Shown: piece by piece, positions 40,601 through 52,059 of the stretch | Layout of the letters: each line of letters opens with the position of its first letter | Numbering within the stretch: the stretch's first letter is position 1 | From: Glandiceps talaboti | Taxonomy: Eukaryota > Hemichordata > Enteropneusta > Spengelidae | Length of the DNA stretch: 64,000 nt | Direction: 5' to 3' | NCBI RefSeq assembly: GCF_964340395.1 | Contig: NC_135555.1 | Span: forward strand, 5,125,001 to 5,189,000 | Translations under genes and position numbers: made by a program | Notes under the pieces: generated by a model | Database searches by the model: none | The model's input: the letters and a program-made list of their open reading frames with translations, nothing else | Told to the model about the DNA's origin: nothing

Positions 40601-43490
40601 GTAATATGTATGCAGTCATACAACATGAGACATGCAAGCAGTAATGAACAGAACTCGCAACAAAATCTTGACAGTAAACTGATGAATTGGGTTAACACTT
40701 GGCATAGAATGTTGGAAGTGTAGAGACTTTCATCGCTTCATAAGAACAGTTTTATGGTCTCTTTACTTAGCTACATTCAAAAACAGATCTTTATATTCAT
40801 TTGTGAATGTAGCTATGAAGTCAAGAGGCCATAAAACTTCTTATCAAATGATGAACATCTCCAACATTCTGTGCCAAGTGTTCTTAAGGTCATAAGTTCT
40901 GCTTGTTGCTGCTTGCATCATCTTGCATGTCTCCTATGTATGTTGAATAGTATAGAACAGGAACGGTTAAACAATTAATTCATAGGCACATATATATCAT
41001 GAATGAACTATATAGACATCATGAGATTAATGGCTGCGTACTGTAAATTTTGTGATTTGTTTGCCTTGATATGAGGTCATCTTCTGGTCAAAATCATATG
41101 TTATGCGTAACTTACGATTTAACAAAAACATGTTTACGTGATCAAAGCAGCATAAGAAGGAGGGCTGTTTGTATGTCATGTCAAGTGGTGAAAAGTTCAG
41201 TGAAAAGTTCAGTGAAAGTTCAGCACCCAGATGTTGGAAAGGTACACATCTTAACATTAAAACAACATTTTTGACAAGTGCATGATTTACAGTGTCTGTT
41301 TTTTAACCAAAAGTTAAGATTTCAGAAAGTGTTAGTCAAAACTGCAGCATGTGTGAGTGAACAACAATACAAATTTTATGTTATTAATTAATATTGTACA
41401 TTGTTAACCTGTTGACTGAGTAGACTTAAGTCTTTCAAAAGCAACTCATGGGACAGAGAGTAGCAAATAAAATTGAAAACTGCAGCATGTGTGGTCAGTG
41501 ACAATGTGTACGGGTAGTTCTCCTAATGTCTTCAATCTTCAAAAACCACTCATTGAAGAGAAAAGATGAAAATTGAAACCACTAGATTAGCAGGAAGTTT
41601 CTCATTTGCTTTCTTGTAAGCTGTGTGCAATGTTAGTAGAGTCTATACGATACAAAGTGTAAGGTTCATAAGTGTAATTTCTACATGTACAAGCTACTAT
41701 GTTTCTGTAACCTCTGGGTTTTAACATATACACAGTTATGTATAGGATTTCTTAGTGTCAGAGCCGGAGTACAGAAGATAAATTTAATGCTACAGGTATC
41801 TAGTCAAAAGTCAACATGGCATGGTTCAAAGCAAAACAATCACATATGTATGATAGACATACTCAAGCATGTCAAATGTATTTCAGGGGAAGCGGTCCTA
41901 AACTTTGTAGGAATGTTTGAAAGCGTGTGTAAGGAAAAACTCAAGGCAAGATGAATGTATGTATGTATGTATGTATGTATGTATGTATGTATGTATGTAT
42001 GTATGTATGTATGTATGTATGTATGTATGTATGTATGTATGTATGTATGTATGTATGTATGTATGTATGTATGTATGTATGTATGTATGTATGTATGTAT
42101 GTATGTATGTATGTATGTATGTATGTATGTATGTATGTATGTATGTATGTATGTATGTATGTATGTATGTATGTATGTATGTATGTATGTATGTATGTAT
42201 GTATGTATGTATGTATGTATGTATGTATGTATACTTACATCACATGCAGATAAAGTAAAAATACAATTTGGGGTTTAAAACCTATATTACAGACTTCTTC
42301 AATATGAATTAGGGTAGTCTGTTACTAATATGTACATTGCTGTATAGTTTTGTAAGAATGCATGTATGGGACGTCACAATGGGATCAAAGTATAGCCACC
42401 ACAAAACCAGATACCATCTTAAATCATCAGAAATGTCAAAGACATCCATCCAGGAGTTGATATTCTGCTGACCATCAAATCGCAGCCGCTGAATGAATTA
42501 TTGGTCTTGGTCTCTTGCTAAATAATACCAAAGAGAACTATGGCAGAAATGTAGACAATTAGATTTGTAGGTCAAGCAATGTGGTCAAAAGCTGTACTTT
42601 GACATGTCATGTCTTTCTGCTTGCAAGTGTGTTTGTTGTATGTACCATTTCAATGCTCCATCGCACACATGTACATGTCAATAAAAGTGTTGTAGATTTG
42701 TCTCAAACTAAAACTTGGAGAATTCTTGGTATCTGAAGTAGAATTGTGCTGCCGTAGGTGCGTCGTAAAAATAATGAACATTCAATTTCTTCTTGGTCAA
42801 CAAAATGACTTTGACTCTACACGCTACACATACACTACCATGCACTGCCATAGTTGCATGTGACCTTAATCTATTTTGACCTTCTATTATGAGGTAAAAT
42901 GTAGTAGCTATTGGAGGTACTGAGAATTGACTCTACATATGGTAATATTATACATACATGTAGCAACATATATCTACAGTACAGCTTTTGACGGCTGGAA
43001 AGCCAAAAGTTCTACTTTTGCATACCAACCCTATGATGAAAATTCATATTTTCAAACGCAAGATTAACCAATATTTCCTTTATTTTACAGCATGTTGTAA
43101 CTGGAGACACAATATATCAGTATGACAATCCAGTCATTACATTAGATGGCTGTGTCACACGGCCACCACCAACAACAGGTAATCAACAAGAAAATACAGA
43201 AGTGACTGGTCAGTTACCTAGTCCACCATCATATCCAGGACAAATGGAAACTAAACAGGGTTCAACAGATCTACCACCTGCCTATTCTGCTATTTTCACA
43301 CAAGAAGGTGAGTCATTCAATTGTGCAAGTTTTTCGCACAACTTGTGTCATTTTCAGTATGATATAACATCATTAGTGTTTTTAGTTTGGGAAAGGGGGG
43401 TGGGGGGTTAGATTTTTAAATTTAATTCATCCATCCCATTGAAAAAAAAATGGATGTGCATAGCAAAGTTACTGTGGTAGTGTTTGTGTT

Positions 43491-43531
<41 letters not shown>

Positions 43532-44332
43532 GACTAAAAGTCAAAACCACTGGACTGAAAGCTGTTGTATTTACAAGATAGCTGAGATGCTACTTTTGAT
43601 GTCTAGCTGAGAATTGATAACACAAATTGATAGATTTTAGTAGTTGAGTGTAACTTTTGGTCTAAATACTTAACCCCCGAAATTACTTGACTAATTTTTT
43701 CCAATATTTGAAAAAAAATCAAAATCAAATGATCTGATCAATTGTATGCAAGTTTGGTAAAACAATGTCAACATTGTAAAAATGATGTATATGTGTTCAC
43801 ACATTGTAATGATTAACCTATTTGTAGTTTTCCAATGATGAACAGTTAACATTGTTGTTTGCCTTCCTAAAGGCCATGTTTTTGTATCAATAGTTAATCC
43901 TCTTTCCACCAGGGGCATTTGTTTCTACCCCCAAAAAATACAAGTTGAGTAAAATAGGATTAAAATTCTTGGTAAATATAAATGTAAATTACTCAGCTGA
44001 AATAACTTTTTTTTCCTCTCTTGACAGCCAATGAGAATAATTTTCCAACTACTGTCCCTGATCCTGCAAGTCCAGCAATTTTACCAATAGAACCAGATGC
44101 CGGAATAACAATAGGACTTGATGTATCTGGGCAAATCATGATGCCAAGTCCACCTCCGTACAGTGCCACAGACACTTCAGTTCAGATAACAGATGCAGCA
44201 GAAAATTCCCAGACAGTACCAAATACTACTGACACAGAAACTGCACAACATCAACAAAATAATACTCAAATAGTTTCATCATCACTGTCGCCAACTGGAG
44301 GATCAGAGAATGTAGATTCTACCACTGCATAA
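32400..44332 (+). CDS. Single-pass membrane protein with three PPxY motifs
   Basis: Model: exons 32400-32710, 39086-39260, 43091-43307 and 44028-44332. Introns are phase 2, 0 and 1, and all join in frame to give 335 residues. The last three exons are well supported (donors GTAAGT and GTGAGT, acceptors TTGACAG, TTTTACAG and TTGACAG); the first exon and start are tentative. Residues 1-104 contain eight or so Cys and would be outside the cell. A helix IIVLCVVVKLGIYLCW at 105-120 is followed by a basic stop-transfer (QSRKQR). The cytoplasmic tail is Pro/Thr-rich with PPSY (207-210), PPAY (224-227) and PPPY (276-279), ligands for WW domains of NEDD4-family ubiquitin ligases. I do not recognise the family. 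The architecture is like WBP1/VOPP1, NDFIP or Commissureless, without clear sequence identity. Two frame irregularities are described under findings. Confidence 0.6.
32758..33001. mobile_element. MITE-like element, about 244 bp
   Basis: The ends TGTCCCCACCTGAA and (reverse strand) TGTCCCCACATGAA are inverted copies. The interior contains AAACCAGTTTTGAACTGATT and related palindromic AAACTGATT blocks. It sits in the intron just after the putative first exon of the PPxY gene. No target duplication was recognised. Confidence 0.55.
35652..36001. mobile_element. MITE family C, copy 1 (350 bp)
   Basis: Imperfect terminal inverted repeats of about 30 bp: GGCCTAATAAAAAAAATTG then TATGGTTCTG on the left, and GCCTAGAAAACAATTGTTTG then GTTCCGG read inward on the right. 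The interior matches the copy at 56518-56894 at most positions (for example TCAGATGTACAGCCATTACA). It has no coding capacity. Confidence 0.75.
37165..37250 (-). mobile_element. LINE 3' tail relic
   Basis: On the minus strand this reads GAGCCTTTGGCTC (a short hairpin), then AAATAAAGTC, then (TAA)n. This is the same type of 3' UTR and tail as the LINE fragment at 4960-5372. Only the tail remains. Confidence 0.5.
37648..37679. repeat. Poly-C/G tract
   Basis: An uninterrupted run of about 32 C. Homopolymers this long are often mis-sized in assemblies. Confidence 0.9.
39797..39866 (+). mobile_element. LINE/SINE 3' tail relic
   Basis: GTAAAGTGCCAGTGAACATC, then AGGCGCTATATAAAT and a short (TTA)n tail. 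GCGCTATATAAA before a short tandem tail is typical of CR1/L2-type LINE 3' ends and the SINEs that borrow them. It lies in the intron of the PPxY gene. Confidence 0.55.
40621..40945. repeat. 325-nt foldback (arms about 150 nt) in PPxY-gene intron
   Basis: The left arm (from CAACATGAGACATGCAAGCA) and right arm (ending TGCATGTCTCCTATGTATGTTG) are reverse complements over roughly 150 bases with scattered mismatches and small gaps. Strong blocks include ACACTTGGCATAGAATGTTGG, AAGAACAGTTTTATGG and AGCTACATTC. The loop is about 26 bases near 40790. If transcribed with the host intron it would make a long hairpin RNA. Confidence 0.8.
41952..42233 (+). repeat. (ATGT)n microsatellite, about 70 units
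   Basis: About 280 bases of ATGT tetramer that appear perfect by eye. Frames reading Met-Tyr-Val-Cys repeats across it are artefacts. It lies in the intron before the third coding exon of the PPxY gene. Confidence 0.97.
43480..43690 (+). mobile_element. Family A element, decayed copy
   Basis: A GT microsatellite is followed by GACTAAAAGTCAAAACCACTG and then a weakly matching body (TTTTGGTCTAAATACTTAA). This is the same order as the family A element at 30567. The terminal hairpin is lost. Confidence 0.45.
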
Positions 44333-45069
44333 TTGTTCCTGCCTCAGGAGAGTGCCTTCATCATTGTTTGAGCCTTGTCTTCCCGGGTGGAAGTTCCACA
44401 TGATGACAGAAATGCCACATATATTAACTATATATACATATATATCCCAGTACATTGTGTAGTACCGGTATACTCAGAGATGTCGTAACTGCACAGTATG
44501 TAATGGTTAGCAATAGCATATAATAGTAATACTTTATACAAGAATTGCAGTGGACACACAATCAGTAGAATAACGTAATATGGGTGTACTTGCATACTCA
44601 CAGTCAACAACCAATTCTTTCACAGCTGAAAAAAAAGAAGACTTTCTACATCATGTTTCTTGGTCTTCCCACTATAAAGAAGTAAAATTTACCCATCTAT
44701 ATATATTGTTTTTCAAAAATGTATGTTTTGACAGTTATGTAATTGTGTTGTTTAACTGTTCATCCAGTGTCCTGAAACACTTGATTTTTGTGGAAACACT
44801 CATTTACTAAAATGTCTTGCTGTAGCATGTTGGATGTGTATGGTTGAATGACCTTTGATATAGATATTATCAGAAGGCATGCAGTGTATAATTTTAATGG
44901 ACTGTTCTTAAAATTATCAAACATGTGACAGCTGTATAGTTGGGGACCTGGTAGGATAGAGGTTGCAACGTGAATTCTTTAATCCTATGCGCTTATAGAG
45001 GTTGCAATGGATTGTATGCTCCCCAGGGAGTTGAGGAAGTAGACAGGGCCGTTGTGCTGCCGTTGATCC

Positions 45070-45160
45070 CTGCCAGGGGTAATAGTTGTGAGCGCCTTGA
45101 GCTCTCAGGGGGAAAGGTACATTATAAATTCGCACATTACTATTATATTATAGATCCATA
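45070..45160 (+). mobile_element. LINE/SINE 3' tail relic
   Basis: GAGCGCCTTGAGCTCTCAGG, then GGAAAGGTACATTATAAAT and an imperfect ATTACTATTAT tail. This is the same kind of 3' end as at 39797-39866, probably with an upstream body back to about 44940. Confidence 0.5.
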
Positions 45161-46119
45161 AAAAGGCCTGTAATCAATGACTAACCATAGGCAGTTGCAC
45201 CTCTGTCTATGGACTAACCTACATAATCAAAAGGCTCATGGGACATGAAGGTAATTTAGTCTGGCTGAATGGTAGTAAAACCCGTACGACTTGCCATTAT
45301 TTTTAATCCTCTGTTAACTGAAAAGTAGAAGTCTTTCTTTCCTAACTTGTACTTGTTTGTAGTCAGGTCCCTGACACAATTTCTTGCTTGACTGTCACCT
45401 AACTAATCCAGTACAATTGAAGGCTACTGACCACTTTCCTTCCTGAAGGGAGTACATGTACAATGTACATGATGTTCTTTCAAGGGAAGAAACTTGTCAA
45501 ATTGTGGTCAAAGTCATTGTACTATTACAAGTTAGGGAAGGGACAGTGTGATATTACACTTATCGTAAGCATTACCACTCACTACTTATCAACTTATAGA
45601 GGATTATCTCACAGTACTAACATCCATTTGGGTGTCTTAAATAGTACTTCATAATGAATTGGACCAGCTGTAACATCACTTGATAGATTGTATAGTTACA
45701 TTTCATTCTTGTACTCCAACCTCTCCCATGAGGTGGTCACTAGTCTCTGTCTTCATTTGTTACCTGTATTGACACATACAATGTCAGTAGAACAGTGGAC
45801 TGTGTTCATTTTAGTGGGTCGGGCACTTATGTAATATGTTCCCAGTTATAAACTAACACTAACTCCCTAACTTGAATGCATTTGTTTATTTATTGTGCAG
45901 TCTGCCCATTTTCTTGGAAGTGTTTTATTACTTTCAGTAATCATGTAGTACAACAACATGTAAGTATGTAGTCTGAAACAATTGTTGAAACAGGGTGAAT
46001 GTATTGAGAGTAACAAATTCTTTTACTGTGTAAAACTAATAGTAGGTAATTTGGAGAAAGTTATCTATATCATGGAAAGCGTGATTTCTAATAACATTAT
46101 ATTCTGATATTGCCAAGTG

Positions 46120-46134
46120 TGAGTGAGTGAGTGA

Positions 46135-46199
<65 letters not shown>

Positions 46200-46222
46200 T
46201 GTCTGTGTCTGTGTCTGTATGT
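46120..46222. repeat. GTGA/GT microsatellite
   Basis: GTGA units followed by about 28 GT units and a short CTGT/ATGT end. Confidence 0.9.
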
Positions 46223-47163
46223 ATGTTATTACAGTGCTGATATATTGAATACTATGTTTCATTGCTGAAATAAGTTTAGGAGAATGATAAGTTTTACTGC
46301 ACTGTTAATCTTTAACCAGCACTAGCTGCAAGTGGGGTATCTTTCCATCCAGTAACCAAAGATACAGTCACTAAAAATTGGTCAGTTACCTATAAAAAAT
46401 ACATTGCATCTCTTAATTAGTGGTCTATATTGTCAATACATGGTGTAGTGTCAAGTTTAAATCTTGAGCAAATGCTTGGTTTTGAATCTCTTTGCCATGT
46501 TAAACCTGTACTAGTTTGTAACTATAGTATCGTTTTTCGATCAGACAACCACAATCTATTCACTGAAATGTATAATATCATTGTACATGTTAATCAGTAA
46601 TCGATATTATCCATAAGTAGTGCAGTAACAGGTTTGAATTGTGATCGCCATTGAGGGCGCTGATTTTTGGGTGCAGACACAAATACCAGTTTGTTTTATT
46701 TTATCATGTATACAGTTACAAAGAATATGTTCACCCACATGTGATTTTTTTTATAAATGTTCAGTAGCAGCTAGTGCAGTTGTAAACTTGTTTGTTCATA
46801 GTTTACATATTATAACTTAGATAAAGTAGAATAAAATAAAATAAAAGTAACTTTTTATCATGAAAGTGGAGAAGGGAGTTATACATTTTACTGGAGATAA
46901 TTTTTTTCAAGGCTTGTAAATGTGCTTTAATGGAAGTATGAGTTGACTTGCCTTTATATTTTGTTTCTTCACCTTCATCAAGGGTTTGAACCTTTGGGAT
47001 GTATATACATATGGAATTTATATGAAATAATATCTTACACTTTAAATATAGCCTTTGTTTTGTAAATGGCAACAAAGAACCTTGTACAATACTTCAATAA
47101 TACAATACGCCATATACCCGAGGTGTATGATTTTCAGTTGATTGGTAGAATACTTAGATATTA

Positions 47164-47299
47164 CCCCAATGTATTTCTTCATCCAGCTTAGTAAAATACA
47201 AGTGACCTAAGGGGCCTTGTCACTATGAGTCAAAAGGTGATTAGTGACAACCCTTTAGGTCACAGGTGTTTTCTTCCTGAATGAAGAAAAATATTGGGG
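47164..47299. repeat. 136-nt foldback element
   Basis: CCCCAATGTATTTCTTCATC at the left pairs with the inverted copy at the right (ATGAAGAAAAATATTGGGG). An internal pair, GTGACCTAAGGGGCCTTGTCA and TGACAACCCTTTAGGTCAC, closes a short loop. A single arm of the same family (GTAACCTAAGGGGCTTTGTTA) lies at about 40110-40145. It is probably a MITE. Confidence 0.7.
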
Positions 47300-47553
47300 A
47301 ATAATATAATTATACACACAAATAAGAAAGATTTTTTAACATTTTGACTCTCACTTGAGCACCAACGAACCAGTGACGTAAATGTGTGTTGTTGTGATAT
47401 AGAACGACCAAAGGTATAAATCACATATATTCTGTTTAAACACATTTGCAACTTAGCTTGCACATGATATAATCAATATTAACCTCGATGCCATGTAATG
47501 AAGTCTGTTTGTGTAGAATGTGTTTTGATTGCCACCAGTTGATGGTATATATT

Positions 47554-47558
<5 letters not shown>

Positions 47559-47644
<86 letters not shown>
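47559..47644. repeat. (CA)n microsatellite
   Basis: About 43 uninterrupted CA units. Confidence 0.95.
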
Positions 47645-47647
<3 letters not shown>

Positions 47648-48374
47648 TAGTGCTGGGTGACATGTATTTGGGTGAACTTCAGTCATCAAATGTAAAAGGT
47701 CTATTCCTTATGCTAATCTGGTTTTTAAACTTTTGTAAATAGAACAAGCAATAATCAGATTAGAGTACTACTGATTGGTTTGGAACTGTATATTTCAATG
47801 AAACTCATCATTAGATGCGAACCGTCAAAAAAGCCCACCATGTAAATTTGCCTTATATATGTATGTATCCCTGATAGTCAGAAATGTGACCCTATCCAAA
47901 TCGTACTGTACAAGTTTCACACACATCTTTTCAAAGGCTCAACATTACTGGATATAGTCATTAGCTTTGCCTCAGGCAAATTCCAGAAATTGTGTGTACT
48001 CATCAAATTACAGCTTGAGGCAAATGTTTTAGGCCACTCTTACTTTAGAAATGTGCTAAATTGACGTGTCAGTAGTAAAAGATTTAGCTGTAAATAGTTT
48101 TTAAAAGGAATGTTGGAACTCATTTGCAGAAGAAAAGTCATAGAGCAAAGAGTATACCATGATGCAGGACTGTTCACTTTTAAAAAACCAAGCTTCCAAA
48201 TCAAATGTATTTACAAACTTTTTACGTTTACTGAAGATAGTTACATATTACCCATTTTTTTCATTCTATATTTATTCAGGATTACTTTTACAAGTTTAGG
48301 ATTGCAAGTACTACTTCTGCAGTTTCTGTGGTGTATAACTTACTCTGAGGAATAGTTTCATGTTACAGTTTGGC

Positions 48375-48376
<2 letters not shown>

Positions 48377-48417
<41 letters not shown>

Positions 48418-48418
48418 A
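48377..48418. repeat. (CAA)n microsatellite
   Basis: About 14 uninterrupted CAA units. Confidence 0.95.
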
Positions 48419-50447
48419 TGCTTGTATTTTCTGCTGCCAGTATCATTCACAGCTGAGGCTGACTTATTTTGCAGAAAACAAGTTCATTGTATGTAGATTT
48501 TTATTGTGCTATGGGATAATGTCTTAGTATGTTTCAACAGTGTAAGGGTATATATGTATCATGGCAGAGTTTTTATTCCCCATCATTTCATTCAGCATTT
48601 TGGAAGTCTCTCAGATAAATGGGCCATAGCATGTAATACTTTCCAACTGCAATCTTCTAAGAATGTGTTACCATATAAAAGATGACACTCCTAAGAATTT
48701 TTAATAACATTGAACACTCAAAGTATGTTATTAATGCTGATCTGTGTGGCCTCGTTGTACAGGATTGTGAAGTTTGACTTCAGTTCACCCTTCTTAAGTT
48801 ATGGTTTGAAATCTACAACATCTTTAACTGTTTGAAATGTATTTTTATTATCAGTAATTTGTACAGAGATTCTGCTAATGAAGAGGTGCAGTTGTTGTAT
48901 CATATAAAGAATTACTTGTGTTATTTTACTTATAAACAAATATGATCAATGCACATGTCTGTATTTTGACAAGACTTACATGTATGGTTTTTCCATGATC
49001 CTGATGTCAGTGACAATTTCAATGTTGCGTCCTAAAGTAATGTCATCAAATTTTTCATGTAATTTGCATTAATGTGATGCTACAGATATCTGATTATTTC
49101 GTGAAGGTTAAATATGTTTCTGTAAGTACAAATAACAGAAATGACTCTCCATGTGAAACAAAAATGACACAAGAAAACTAGAGATCTTATCGTAACCTTT
49201 AATATTGACGAGGCATCAAAGAAATGCAAGTGAAATCAACTATAGAATGTGAAGAATGTTTCCTTAGAGTGACTTTGTAGTTTGACACCCAATGTGTTTG
49301 AAATCAAAAAAATTGTTGACCTTTAAAAGGATGTTATGATGTCAAAATGAACTATGACCTCAAACGTATACTTTTGAGGTCAAATCATCTACATTGAATG
49401 TCATACAATGTAGGTAATCAAAGTGGCACAAGCGGAGTGTATAATCTGTTTACGCATACTTACATAAAACCTTGATTAACTGTTCTAGTATAATATTAAT
49501 GTCAATGCATGCTTTCAATGGAGCTAAAAAGCCCCTTCTGTCATTGCTAGCACAGGTGATGCCATATTAGAGGTTTCCTCAACTTTTTAAAATACCAGGT
49601 TTTGAGTTATGTCAATGGCAGTGTTTCAGTAAGTAACAGGTACAAATATCCATCAAAAAACACAAAAACCCAGCTTACGCTTTTAAAGTTTAGCAACAGT
49701 GCCAAATCCTGATCTTTGTTTCAGATTGATGTTTGGTTTGAAATTTTCTTACTAGTAACTTCTTTTTTCCACCCTTTATCACAAAATATACAAGTGAATG
49801 ATTTATATGTTATGTGGAAATAGTATTTTATTTTGTTGGTGATCTTTATAATTTGCATGTACAGGACACACTTGTTATCACATGTTCTCTGATCATGGTG
49901 TGGTTTATTACTTTATCCAAAGGATTTTTGTAAACATTTGGTGTTGTGAAATGTTGTGAAAACATAATTTGCTATATTTACATTCATAAAATATTCAGAA
50001 ATATAGATACTGAAACAAAGTGGTGAAAAAATATACAGTTTGTATTTTTAGTGTGAATGTGAAGGCAGTGCTAGGTTATAACCATAACAGGCCATCCAGA
50101 GTCGGCTTCAAAGATATGATCAGTTATAAACAAAATGCCAAGTTTTTGCAACTTGTGAAAACACTCCTATAATCAGTGTTACTTTATATGTGGTGCCAAT
50201 TAGTGGTAGAATTAATGTAGTTTGATGTGATAGTTTGATTGTGAAACTTGCCAATGTTAGATTCAAATAATCAGTAATTCCGATTTCTAGTAAATCCACA
50301 TACTAAAGAAGTAGTCCAGATATAACACTGGTGTGATGTGATTGTTCATTCAATTGATCAATGTAGGAAGTTTGGGTAAATATTATTTCGCCTGTATTTT
50401 ATATGAATTATGTTATTGGAACCATATGTATATTTTGGTAGATCATA

Positions 50448-50453
50448 AATAAA
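50448..50453 (+). terminator. Candidate polyadenylation signal
   Basis: AATAAA within ATCATAAATAAAGTC, followed by a T-rich stretch. It is the most distal plausible 3' end for the plus-strand PPxY gene before a repeat cluster begins. Confidence 0.3.
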
Positions 50454-50509
50454 GTCAAATCACTTGACTGAAAACTGTTTACTTGTATGACATTGTGTAC
50501 ATTGTTTTT

Positions 50510-50552
50510 ATCAGCCCAACTGTGGTGCAATAGTGATACAGGCATGGTGAAA

Positions 50553-50587
<35 letters not shown>

Positions 50588-50720
50588 GTAAATGACTGAA
50601 AGTCAAAAACCACGAGACTGATTGCTTTGATATTTGGTGGGGACATTACTTAAGGCATGGAGATGGGAATTTTGTTCAAATGAAAATGATGCCCAACAGG
50701 TACTTCAGAAAATAAAAACT
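50510..50720 (+). mobile_element. Family A element, partial copy
   Basis: A degenerate hairpin start (AGCCCAACTGTGGTGCAATAG), a GT microsatellite, then CTGAAAGTCAAAAACCACGA and GATATTTGGTGGGGACATTA, matching the first 150 bases of the family A core. Confidence 0.65.
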
Positions 50721-50906
50721 TCAATGAATATATTTTTCTGTCACACTTTTGTAAAAATGGTACTGTTACCACAAGAAGAGAGTACAACAGAAACAGATTA
50801 CAAATCAAACAATGTCATGCATTTCAATTTTTCTTCATCATCTTAATTTCCCAAAGTATAATTTGAATAATAGTGTCATGAAATCGACACAGTGCCCTCA
50901 GTGACT

Positions 50907-50994
50907 GATCTGGTCTGTGGGTACCCCTTGGTTGAAGCTGGACATGTGTGGCACATGGTCATCACATGAAGGGTTGATGGCCCACAGACAGATC
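50907..50994. repeat. 88-nt imperfect hairpin
   Basis: GATCTGGTCTGTGGG at the left and CCCACAGACAGATC at the right are inverted copies. At the apex CATGTG and CACATG pair around three bases. It is unusually GC-rich for this neighbourhood. Confidence 0.55.
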
Positions 50995-51193
50995 ATGTGA
51001 TCCTGGTCGTTAGTTTCTATCTTACCATTGTGCTGTGTGGTTCATCATCAGCATCTGAACATCGTTTTCTTGTAAACCCCATCCAGAGATCTTGTGTTTT
51101 GATCTGCTGCACTTTTAACTATTAGGGAGCCAGTAGTCATCGTTGAGCCTGGTTACTGATTGCGTTTTGCGGCGACGGCCCAATTCTGCAACA

Positions 51194-51212
51194 TTGGTGG
51201 CAGCGGTGGGAT
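51194..51212 (+). other. Primer-binding-site-like motif of an LTR retrotransposon
   Basis: TTGGTGGCAGCGGTGGGAT directly follows a CA dinucleotide, as the tRNA primer site does after the 3' end of a 5' LTR in many animal LTR retrotransposons. The presumed LTR would lie in about 50.9-51.19 kb. No matching second LTR, gag or pol was found, so this would be an isolated 5' remnant. Confidence 0.3.
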
Positions 51213-51299
51213 TTCACAACAATAGTTTCTTTATAACATTACGGGGAGGCTCCTCACAAACATTGAAACCCAATGTGATGTGATACCAATTTTATGCAC

Positions 51300-51549
51300 A
51301 AAGTATACCCTTTCTGATACCAAGTTGCATTTTAATTAGTCTAAGTACAGGGCTCCCAAGGGAAGCTAGCCCTAGATCTAGTGTAGCATAGCATGAGCGG
51401 CAGGAGTACGGAAGTTTTGAAGGTAGATACACCAGGTTGAAATGCTTACAGTGTTGACTGTATAGTCTCTGTTAATTAATGCCAGTTTTGATTCACCCGA
51501 CCCTTTCTCATACCACCACCTCATGAAAAGTATACCCTTTCTGATACCA
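51300..51549 (+). repeat. Direct repeat of a 23-bp block
   Basis: AAGTATACCCTTTCTGATAC followed by CA occurs at 51300-51322 and again at about 51527-51549. A looser third version (ACCCTTTCTCATACCACC) lies at about 51500. Origin unknown. Confidence 0.6.
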
Positions 51550-52059
51550 ACCAGCGTACAAAACCGACCCCTTTCGCGCGGACGTACCCTCCCTGTATTG
51601 CCCTCTATGGGAGTTGCCCCCCCCCCCCCGGGATCGGGTCGTTGTGTCCGCTTTATGCACTTACGCTAAAAACGAGTAGTTACATACATTAAAGTGGACT
51701 ACAAACTGGATGTTGCAGACTTGCATACGTCTTTCCTTATGTTTCTTTATACGAGAAGGGTCAGTATTTTCCGTGTACAGAGCCCCCTCCCCTGTAATCT
51801 TAATCTTTATGTCTTAAGAGGGTACATGATTCGAAAAACGGTTCAAAATGTCCAGATATAACGAAAATACTAGAAAAAAAAGGTACACATGCAAAATGTA
51901 AAATATATCAATGTCTAATGATAAAACGATCCGAAAAGGGTAGGTTTTTAGTCTAGTTCCTATGGGTTCCCATACGATACGAATGACAATTACTGACATT
52001 CACTCTGTGAGTGGAGAGAGAATGGATGTATTCGTAACTCGTATCGTATAGCTAGGAAC

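Larger units (their letters stand above)
44333..50460 (+). other. Probable long 3' UTR and downstream sequence of the PPxY gene
   Basis: No coding exon is supportable. Candidate AATAAA signals occur near 46832 and at 50448-50453, so the 3' UTR could be up to 6 kb, but this is not established. It contains a LINE-like tail (45070-45160), a GT array (about 46120-46222), a foldback (47164-47299), a CA array (47559-47644), a CAA run (48377-48418) and a small hairpin at 49355-49382 (TGACCTCAAA and its inverted copy). Confidence 0.45.

Noticed and set aside
41917-42278. Met-Tyr-Val-Cys repeat frames in all three plus-strand registers
   Set aside because: Translation of the ATGT microsatellite.
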